A stretch of DNA of 64,000 nt from Chloroflexota bacterium (GTDB lineage: Bacteria; Chloroflexota; Anaerolineae; Anaerolineales; Villigracilaceae). Positions within the stretch are counted from its first letter, which is position 1, and the number at the start of each line of letters is the position of its first letter. The notes beneath the pieces were generated by a model that saw only the letters and a list, made by a program, of their open reading frames with translations, was not told the DNA's origin and ran no database searches. Below are positions 23,674 through 29,880 of the stretch, piece after piece. Location: positions 35,835 to 99,834 of the forward strand of contig JAKOVF010000206.1 in the NCBI GenBank assembly GCA_029782225.1. Direction: 5' to 3'. The translations under genes and the position numbers were made by a program.

Positions 23674-25722
23674 TCAGCGTTTGAGGCGCACATCCACAGC
23701 CACCGCGCCTTTTGCGAGCACACTCAGCGGGTTGATCTCAATCTCTTCGATCTCGGGATGATCGTTCACCAGTTGCGATAGTTGGATGAGCACATCGATG
23801 ACCGACTCCTCGTCCACAGCGGGGAGGCTGCGAAAGCCTCTCAGCTTTCTGCCGGCCCAGGTCTTTCGCATCATTTCTTGGGCCTCGAGCCTGCTCAGTG
23901 GTGCCAGAGCAAATGCGACATCTTTGAGGCCTTCGACTTCTACGCCGCCTGAGCCAAACATTATCAAGTGTCCGAACTGCGGATCGCGGACAGCGCCGAC
24001 GATCACTTCCTGTCCCTGGGGAATCTGCCGCTGAATATGTACTCCCTCAATCTGTGCGGATGGCACAGCCTCACAAACCCGTTTCAACATTTGCGCATAG
24101 GCACTACGAGCGGCGTCTTCATCTAAAAGATTCAACGCTACGCCGCCTACATCGCTCTTGTGGGAAATATCGGGCGAAGCAATCTTCATCACGACCGGGA
24201 AACCAAGTTCATGTGCAATTGCTACAGCTTCGTTTTCGTCGCGGGCCAGTTTGATCGGTGCCGTTGGGATGCCGTAGGTTGCGAGGAGTTCCTCTCGAGA
24301 AAGATCGACTGCAGAGAGCCGGCCACTTACCACGTTGTCTGTCGTCTGTCGTCCGTGGTCCAGAAATTCCGCGCGTTTTGCTAAAGCAGATAATGCTGAT
24401 GCCGCACGCTCTGGAAACGGATAGGCCGGGACCTTTGCAGCACGGAACTCTTTGCTCGCATTCTCCACCAATACCGAACCCAGCAAGGCAATTACAACTG
24501 GTTTATCGGAATTGCTAATTACTTCAATTACCTTCTCTGCCACTTCCTCTGCTTTGAACATCGGCGGCGGAGGCAGGATGACCATGACGCCGTCTACGTT
24601 TTCGTCTTCAAGCAATAACTTCAAACATACCGCGTACTGATGTGGCGATGCAGAGGCGAGCATATCCACCGGGTTTTGCACGGACGCAGCAGGGGGCAGG
24701 TCTGCGGCCAATGTTTGCAGCGTGGAGTCTGCTAATTTTGCGAGTGCCAGGCCATTCGTCTCGAGCGAATCGGCGGCGATGACTCCCGGACCACCAGCGT
24801 TGGTCAGGATCGCGATCCGCTTGCCGCGCGGCAAGAGACAATTCTCCAGCGCCCGCACCCAGTCAAACATCTGCTCGGCAGAGTCTGCGCGGAGGATGCC
24901 GGATTTCTCGAAGGCTGCGGCGAACGCTATGTCAGATGCGGCCAATGCCCCCGTATGAGACGCGGCCGCTTTTTGCCCGGATTCGAAGCGACCCACTTTG
25001 AGCGCAATCACCGGCTTCTGCCGCGTTACCTCACTTGCCACCTGCACAAAGCGCCGGCCGTCCGAAACGCCTTCCATATACAGCACAATGACATGGGTAT
25101 GCTCATCCGCCGCGAGCATGGGAAGCATGTCCGTCTCGTTCACATCGGCCTGGTTCCCGAGGCTGACAAGCTGCGAAAATCCGAAACCCTGGCCGCGCGC
25201 CCAGTCAATGATGGCCGCACAGAACGCGCCCGAATGAGAAATGAAGCCAATCCCGCCCTGCGCCGGCATGGGTGGTTGTAGGAAGGTTGTGTCGAGAGGG
25301 AGGTGAGTATCGAGCGTGCCGATGCAGTTCGGCCCCAGCAGCCGCAGGCCCTGCGCCTGCGCTATCCGGACGCATTCTTTTTCCAGCGCCGCGCCCTGTG
25401 GACCTGCCTCACGAAACCCCGATGAAACAATGATCGCCGCGCGGATGCCGCGTTCGCCACAGGCTTTGATGTTTTCCGGCGTTGCTTGCGGCGGGACGAT
25501 AAGAATCGCAAGGTCAACCGGATCGGGAACATCCGCCAGATTCGTGTACAGCGGACGCTCAAAGAGTTGTCCCTGCTTCTGGCTGACGAAATGGATCGCG
25601 CCTGTATAGCCGCTCTGAACGAGATTGCGGGCCACGCCATAGCCCAGTTTTTCAGGCGATGTAGATGCGCCGATGACGACCACGCCGCGCGGTTTGAAAA
25701 ATGGGATGAGGGAGGAGTCCAT
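23674..25722 (-). CDS. ADP-forming acyl-CoA synthetase (acetate-CoA ligase-like)
   Basis: 682 residues from the ATG at 25722; the frame stays open upstream through a repeat but is not protein-like there. The order is CoA-binding domain (VVVIGASTSPEKLGYGVARN), two succinyl-CoA-ligase-like domains (GPNCIGTLD, FISHSGAFCAAIIDWA, and KVGRFESGQKAAASHTGALA with the phospho-His region) and a C-terminal ATP-grasp domain (GFPVVMKIASPDISHKSDVGGV; IEEIEINPL). The enzyme interconverts acyl-CoA plus ADP and phosphate with acid plus ATP, an energy-conserving step in fermenters. A segment near residues 450-468 (DHGRQTTDNVVSGRLSAVD) is encoded by GTCTGTC-type short repeats. Confidence 0.9.
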   Translation of the reverse strand: MDSSLIPFFKPRGVVVIGASTSPEKLGYGVARNLVQSGYTGAIHFVSQKQGQLFERPLYTNLADVPDPVDLAILIVPPQATPENIKACGERGIRAAIIVSSGFREAGPQGAALEKECVRIAQAQGLRLLGPNCIGTLDTHLPLDTTFLQPPMPAQGGIGFISHSGAFCAAIIDWARGQGFGFSQLVSLGNQADVNETDMLPMLAADEHTHVIVLYMEGVSDGRRFVQVASEVTRQKPVIALKVGRFESGQKAAASHTGALAASDIAFAAAFEKSGILRADSAEQMFDWVRALENCLLPRGKRIAILTNAGGPGVIAADSLETNGLALAKLADSTLQTLAADLPPAASVQNPVDMLASASPHQYAVCLKLLLEDENVDGVMVILPPPPMFKAEEVAEKVIEVISNSDKPVVIALLGSVLVENASKEFRAAKVPAYPFPERAASALSALAKRAEFLDHGRQTTDNVVSGRLSAVDLSREELLATYGIPTAPIKLARDENEAVAIAHELGFPVVMKIASPDISHKSDVGGVALNLLDEDAARSAYAQMLKRVCEAVPSAQIEGVHIQRQIPQGQEVIVGAVRDPQFGHLIMFGSGGVEVEGLKDVAFALAPLSRLEAQEMMRKTWAGRKLRGFRSLPAVDEESVIDVLIQLSQLVNDHPEIEEIEINPLSVLAKGAVAVDVRLKR

Positions 25723-25748
25723 GCCGCGATTAAACCACAAATAAATAA

Positions 25749-25777
25749 TGTAGGGGCGACATGGCGACGCCCCTACA
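25749..25777. repeat. Palindromic repeat between acyl-CoA synthetase and L7/L12-like genes
   Basis: TGTAGGGGCG (25749-25758) and CGCCCCTACA (25768-25777) form a perfect 10-bp stem around a 9-base loop. It looks like an interspersed repeat and may also serve as a transcript hairpin. Confidence 0.55.
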
Positions 25778-25804
25778 CTGTTCTTCACTGTTTGGCCACT
25801 GCAA

Positions 25805-26062
25805 CTACAATCCCAGTTTCTTGCGGATGTCCTCCACCGCAAGCTTCGCTTCCGCCAGCCCAACATCCTGTGCTTCGCGGTAGTACTTAATGGCCTCAAT
25901 CATGTTCCCGGATCTCAAGGCTGCAACGACGCGCGGATCATAGCTTGCGGTGTCTTCCACAAAGCTGATGCCAAGATGCCTGTAAAGTTGATCGACCTGA
26001 GCTTCCAGTCTATTGATACGACTCCGGAGTAGATATATTTCCTGCTGCTCAACCGTTGACAT
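25805..26062 (-). CDS. Small protein with an L7/L12 C-terminal-like domain
   Basis: 85 residues. The N-terminal half is a coiled coil (EIYLLRSRINRLEAQVDQLYRHLG). The C-terminal half (NMIEAIKYYREAQDVGLAEAK, then LAVEDIRKK) closely resembles the C-terminal domain of ribosomal protein L7/L12, which binds translation GTPases. It is too short and lacks the hinge to be L7/L12 itself. It has a GGAGG site before the ATG at 26062. The synthetase gene lies downstream on the same strand. Function unknown; a coiled-coil homodimer is likely. Confidence 0.75.
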   Translation of the reverse strand: MSTVEQQEIYLLRSRINRLEAQVDQLYRHLGISFVEDTASYDPRVVAALRSGNMIEAIKYYREAQDVGLAEAKLAVEDIRKKLGL

Positions 26063-26170
26063 ACGATGCCTCCATGGAAAGATTTTTGTAGATTATAGTC
26101 GCAGGTGTTCTTGCATCCATCGTGCGAAGGTACTGGCGAAAAGGCCTCCCGGCCAATGTTCAGTCTTCAA

Positions 26171-26179
26171 TGATACAAT
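26171..26179 (+). promoter_or_regulatory. Extended -10 promoter for the MFS gene
   Basis: TGATACAAT, with TACAAT at 26174-26179, 41 bases before the start codon at 26220; no clear -35 box. Confidence 0.33.
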
Positions 26180-26219
26180 CCCCGAATCTTGCCTTGATTT
26201 GGAACCTAAAAGAAAACTC

Positions 26220-27572
26220 ATGACAAACCAAACTACAACAGGATTGCGGTCATTTTTCATCATCTGGGTTGGACAGCTTGTCTCTCTGATCGGTTCGCAA
26301 TTGACCGGCTTTGCTCTCGGCGTATGGATCTATGACCAGACGCATTCCGTGCTGTGGATCGCGCTTTCCCAAATTGCACTGTTTGCACCGCACGTGATCC
26401 TCTCGCCGCTGGCTGGAGTTCTCGCAGACCGCTGGAATCGCCGCACGGCCATGATCGTCAGTGATTTTGGCGCGGGGCTGGCGGTGCTGGCTGCCGCAAT
26501 CCTGTACCTGACCAATCATCTGCAACCATGGATGGTGCTCCCGATCAATTTTTTGATGTCCACGTTCGCGGCGTTGATGTGGCCGGCTTTCACTGCTTCG
26601 GTGACATTGCTGGTCCCCAAGGAACAATACGGCCGCGCCAATGGATTTGTGCAATTGGGAGAAGCGCTTCCGCAGATTGCAGGTCCGGCCCTAGCAGGTG
26701 CTTTATATGTGGGCATTCATCTGGGGAATATGGCGCTGATCGATTTTGGGACCTACCTTTTCTCGGTCATATTGCTGCTTGCCTTCGTGCGGATCCCACG
26801 CCCGGCGCAGACGGAAGCCGGCAAGCAAGGCAAAGGCAACATCTGGCAGGAGATGCGTTTTGGCTGGGATTACATCGTCCAGCGAAAGGGATTATTCTCG
26901 CTGCTGATGTTTTTCCTGGCGCTGAATTTTGTAACCGGCGTGATGAACCCTTTATTCACTCCCCTCATCCTCGACAACTGGAAGGCCAACGTCCTTGGCT
27001 ATGTGACCACGTTCATGGGCGTTGGAATGCTGGCAGGGACACTTGTCATGAGCACTTGGGGCGGGGGAAAGCGCAAAGTCTACACTTTACTGGGATCGGG
27101 CGTCGCTGCTTCCGTATTCCTGAGCCTGGTTGGACTTCGCATTTCGATCCCCCTTATCGCCATTTCCGGATTCAGCTTCATGTTCTTTGTCCCTCTGCTG
27201 GATGGATCGAGTCAGGCGATCTGGCAGGCGAAGGTCCATGCGGATGTGCAGGGACGTGTCTTCGCGATCCGGCGCATGATCGCGTGGTCGAGTCAGGTGA
27301 TCGCACCTTTACTCGCCGCGCCTCTGGCAGATTACGTCTTCAAGCCTGGCATGGCGGAGGGCGGCTGGCTGGCAGCAATTCTTGGCCCGATTGTAGGTGT
27401 GGGATCAAATCATGGTATTGGGATTTTGATCAGCACTCTGGGCTTGATTTCTATTCTTGTCTGTGTCGCGGCTTTTCTCAGCCCAGAGATTCGGAATGTG
27501 GAAATCGACTTGCCGGATCAGAATGCGACGATCGAGGCACCCAAAGGTCTTGATGATCAGCCGGCGGATTAG
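26220..27572 (+). CDS. MFS transporter (enterobactin-exporter-like)
   Basis: 450 residues from the ATG at 26220; the upstream open frame is not protein-like. About twelve membrane helices, with the MFS motif between helices 2 and 3 as LAGVLADRWNRRTAMIVSD. MLVPKEQYGRANGFVQLGE-like sequence near residue 135-155 and the WQAKVHADVQGRVFAIRRM segment are typical of MFS_3/EntS-like exporters and macrolide efflux-like proteins. The substrate is unknown. It is monocistronic with no strong ribosome binding site, and a CGAAGG/CCTTCG hairpin follows the stop. Confidence 0.88.
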   Translation: MTNQTTTGLRSFFIIWVGQLVSLIGSQLTGFALGVWIYDQTHSVLWIALSQIALFAPHVILSPLAGVLADRWNRRTAMIVSDFGAGLAVLAAAILYLTNHLQPWMVLPINFLMSTFAALMWPAFTASVTLLVPKEQYGRANGFVQLGEALPQIAGPALAGALYVGIHLGNMALIDFGTYLFSVILLLAFVRIPRPAQTEAGKQGKGNIWQEMRFGWDYIVQRKGLFSLLMFFLALNFVTGVMNPLFTPLILDNWKANVLGYVTTFMGVGMLAGTLVMSTWGGGKRKVYTLLGSGVAASVFLSLVGLRISIPLIAISGFSFMFFVPLLDGSSQAIWQAKVHADVQGRVFAIRRMIAWSSQVIAPLLAAPLADYVFKPGMAEGGWLAAILGPIVGVGSNHGIGILISTLGLISILVCVAAFLSPEIRNVEIDLPDQNATIEAPKGLDDQPAD

Positions 27573-27582
27573 TGCAATCTTG

Positions 27583-27601
27583 CGAAGGTTTAAATCCTTC
27601 G
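27583..27601. repeat. Small inverted repeat after the MFS gene
   Basis: CGAAGG (27583-27588) and CCTTCG (27596-27601) around TTTAAAT, ten bases past the stop codon. It may act as a weak terminator. Confidence 0.35.
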
Positions 27602-27619
27602 GCTACGCAGAATATGCAT

Positions 27620-27656
27620 TTGCACAGGTGACGTGACTTTAGTTACAGTCATCCTG
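27620..27656. repeat. Degenerate copy of the TGCACAGGTGACG repeat
   Basis: TTGCACAGGTGACG is shared with the repeat before the ABC-type ATPase gene at 38427-38440. Here the right arm is degenerate (ACAGTCATCCTGCA). Confidence 0.4.
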
Positions 27657-27667
27657 CATCTACGAGA

Positions 27668-27673
27668 TACAAT
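27668..27673 (+). promoter_or_regulatory. -10 box six bases before the DUF166 start codon
   Basis: TACAAT at 27668-27673 with the start codon at 27680 predicts an mRNA that starts at or near the AUG. A TTACAG at 27643-27648 may be the -35 box (19-base spacer). Confidence 0.35.
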
Positions 27674-27679
27674 TATCCT

Positions 27680-28459
27680 ATGCGTATCCTTGCAATCATC
27701 TCTGGCGAGTATGGCATCCGGCATGTAGACAATGTACGCGCCCATGCTCCTCAGGGCTGGACCATAGAAACCTGGAAGGCTCCCGCTGTCTTTCCGCTCA
27801 TCATGGATTATCCTGAAGATTTCCTGCCCGCGAGTTTCCCCGAATGTGACTTGATCCTATCCTTCGCGGAGAACAAATCTGTGGCGGAGTTGATCCCTGA
27901 GATCGCCAAAATGAGCGGTGCAAGCGGCGTAGTTGTGGCGGTGGATAGCGAGAACTGGCTGCCGCGCGGACTGGCACGTCAACTGATCGGCTGGCTGGAG
28001 CGGATGAATGTGGCCTGCGCAACCCCCAAGCCATTATGTTCGCTCACGGAAAAGGATTACAAAATCACTCGCCGCGAGCGCGAGAGCTACGACAGCCCGG
28101 TCATCAGCGAATTTGCGCGCTACTTCGGTCAGCCGGATATTCAGCTCACTTTGAATGAAGAAACCCGAACGATTACCTCCGCCAAAGTCCGCCGGGACGC
28201 GGTCTGTGGCTGTGCACGGCATGTCGCTGAGAAACTAGTCGGTCTCTCTGCCGATGAGGCCGAGGAAAAAGCGGGGCTATTCCACCATCATTTCCCTTGC
28301 CTGGCCAGCATGGTCAAATTGAACGATTACAACCACGACACCCTCATGCACGAGTCGGGCCATCTCTTGCAGGACAATCTGGCAGAGCAGTTGAAACCGT
28401 TCAAGCAGACGCGGTATATCGCCCCGGGCGGCCTCATCGATAATGGAACTCAACAGTGA
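27680..28459 (+). CDS. DUF166-family protein
   Basis: 259 residues matching, from memory, the DUF166 family that is common in methanogenic archaea and sporadic in bacteria. Visible landmarks are an N-terminal MRILAIISGEYG strand, a DLILSFAENKSVAELIPEIA helix region, VVAVDSENWLPRG, the two-cysteine VCGCARHVAEKL motif, and HHHFPCLASM followed by a His-rich tail (NDYNHDTLMHESGH). Conserved Cys and His residues suggest metal or cofactor binding; biochemical function is unknown to me. It is monocistronic, probably leaderless, and converges on the FGE-domain gene. Confidence 0.75.
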   Translation: MRILAIISGEYGIRHVDNVRAHAPQGWTIETWKAPAVFPLIMDYPEDFLPASFPECDLILSFAENKSVAELIPEIAKMSGASGVVVAVDSENWLPRGLARQLIGWLERMNVACATPKPLCSLTEKDYKITRRERESYDSPVISEFARYFGQPDIQLTLNEETRTITSAKVRRDAVCGCARHVAEKLVGLSADEAEEKAGLFHHHFPCLASMVKLNDYNHDTLMHESGHLLQDNLAEQLKPFKQTRYIAPGGLIDNGTQQ

Positions 28460-28499
28460 ATGGTTTGCCCCGACACCCCCACCTGCTCTTCCTCGCCTT

Positions 28500-29324
28500 T
28501 TAGACAACATCACAAATCACCCTAAATCCAATAAACTCCTCAGCATCTGAGAGCAGGGCTCGAAGCCGCGTCGCACTGCGACAGTTCTCCGGCGGTTCAT
28601 GCCATGAGCCACCGCGTACAACGCGATAGGCACTGTCTTTATTTTGATAGGCGCTCCCGTCCCTGGGAGCGGACGAGTACTCATCCACCCAGTTATCTGC
28701 ACACCATTCCCAGACATTGCCGTGCATATCGTAAAGCCCAAAGGCGTTCGGCGGATACTTCCCAGCCTCGTTCGTGGCGTGGAAATAAACTCCTGGCGGT
28801 TCATGCTTGAAGATGTGTTCACCGTTAAAGTTAGCCAGGCCGGTTGTCAAGGTTCCACCGAAGCTGAAGGGCGTACTTGTTCCTGCACGGCAGGCATATT
28901 CCCATTGCGCTTCACTGGGCAAGTGATAATTTCGTCCCGCCTTTTTTGAGAGTCGCTGACAAAACTTCTGCGCGTCCTCCCAGGAAACGCGTTCAACGGG
29001 CAATTTGCCGCCTTTGAATCTGCATGGAGGCAGTTTGCCCATGATGGCCTTCCATTGTCCCTGTGTCACAGGCACTCTTCCCATCAGGAATGATTTGACT
29101 GTGACAAGATGCCGAGGCTGTTCATCGTCATTACCTTGCAGTGGAATTGATCCCATCTGGAAGATGCCGGGCGGGATGATGAGCATGTCAAGTCTGACGC
29201 CGTTGCTGAGATCCTCGGTGAATTGCTCAGCCGTGTGACGGGTCCGTGCAATGATCTCACCCCTCTCGTTGACGGTCGGCGTTTCGAACTCAATTGCTTG
29301 CATTGATTCTCTTGTGATTACCAT
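28500..29324 (-). CDS. FGE-sulfatase (SUMF1)-domain protein
   Basis: 274 residues. After about 45 residues, the formylglycine-generating-enzyme fold runs to the end: MLIIPPGIFQMGS, VTVKSFLMGRVPVTQGQWKA, LPVERVSWEDAQKFCQRLS, YHLPSEAQWEYACRAGT, YDMHGNVWEWCADNW, VVRGGSWHEPPENCRSATR and the terminal IGFRVI. It has this fold's C-type-lectin character but not an obvious pair of active-site cysteines as in sulfatase-activating enzymes, so it may be a binding or other oxidoreductase member. No signal peptide. It overlaps the nitroreductase stop by seven bases, so the two are coupled. It lies beside the nSTAND/protease cluster. Confidence 0.85.
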   Translation of the reverse strand: MVITRESMQAIEFETPTVNERGEIIARTRHTAEQFTEDLSNGVRLDMLIIPPGIFQMGSIPLQGNDDEQPRHLVTVKSFLMGRVPVTQGQWKAIMGKLPPCRFKGGKLPVERVSWEDAQKFCQRLSKKAGRNYHLPSEAQWEYACRAGTSTPFSFGGTLTTGLANFNGEHIFKHEPPGVYFHATNEAGKYPPNAFGLYDMHGNVWEWCADNWVDEYSSAPRDGSAYQNKDSAYRVVRGGSWHEPPENCRSATRLRALLSDAEEFIGFRVICDVV

Positions 29325-29830
29325 TTATCCCAGTGCACCATTTCCTCCAGCGTCCTCCGTCCGCCTTGCTTCGGAGGAGCGGAGAGCTTCTCCTCGTCCG
29401 CGGGATAGCCGAAGGATAGTGCGATGCGCAAATGCCATTCGGGAGGGAATCCCAAAATGGCGCGCGTCCGCTCAAAGTCATAGAGGGATGCGGGACAGGA
29501 GCCGACACCCAGTTCCCAGGCGGCGAGCTGCATAAACGCCGCGGCCTGTCCGGCATCGAACATCGTCTGGAATTTCGCGGCAGGGTCAGGAGTCAGGATG
29601 GCAACCGCGAGCGCGGCCCCGGCGAGATGTCCCGCCCATTGGCCGCACTGTGATAGCTCCTGGAGAATCTGCTTGTCGCGGATGGCGATGAATTGCCAGC
29701 CCTGTTCGTTTTTGGATGACTGCGAACGCCGTCCCGCGTTGAGGATCGCGTGGATCACATCATCGGGCAGGGGCGTTTCCTGAAATTTTCGCACTGCGCG
29801 TTTTAGTCTTATCGCATCAGAGACGTTCAT
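29318..29830 (-). CDS. Nitroreductase-family flavoprotein
   Basis: 170 residues from the ATG at 29830 with a GAGGAAA ribosome binding site. Landmarks of the FMN-dependent nitroreductase fold are AIRLKRAVRKFQETPLPDDV (phosphate-binding arginines), LNAGRRSQSSKNEQGWQFIA, FDAGQAAAFMQLAAWELGVG and a short C-terminal RTLEEMVHWDKW. Family members use FMN and NAD(P)H to reduce nitro groups, quinones or enones. It shares a 49-base divergent intergenic region with the nSTAND ATPase and is coupled to the FGE-domain gene, suggesting common regulation. Confidence 0.88.
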   Translation of the reverse strand: MNVSDAIRLKRAVRKFQETPLPDDVIHAILNAGRRSQSSKNEQGWQFIAIRDKQILQELSQCGQWAGHLAGAALAVAILTPDPAAKFQTMFDAGQAAAFMQLAAWELGVGSCPASLYDFERTRAILGFPPEWHLRIALSFGYPADEEKLSAPPKQGGRRTLEEMVHWDKW

Positions 29831-29840
29831 GGTTTCCTCG

Positions 29841-29869
29841 TTCAGTGATCGAAGTTGCTGTTGTATAAT
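29841..29869 (+). promoter_or_regulatory. Promoter for the nSTAND ATPase gene
   Basis: TTCAGT at 29841-29846, a 17-base spacer ending in TTG, and TATAAT at 29864-29869. The start codon is at 29880, so the leader is absent or only a few bases. Confidence 0.45.
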
Positions 29870-29880
29870 GAATTGTACAA
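29861..29880. promoter_or_regulatory. Near-palindrome covering the -10 box of the nSTAND gene
   Basis: TTGTATAATGAATTGTACAA is self-complementary at 16 of 20 positions (arms TTGTAtAAT and ATTgTACAA). It spans the -10 box and ends at the start codon, and lies between divergent genes. A candidate operator. Confidence 0.35.

Noticed and set aside
26528..27553. A 341-codon frame on the same strand as the MFS gene
   Set aside because: Cys/Arg/Gly-rich alternate frame inside a transporter gene with normal membrane helices; codon-bias artefact.
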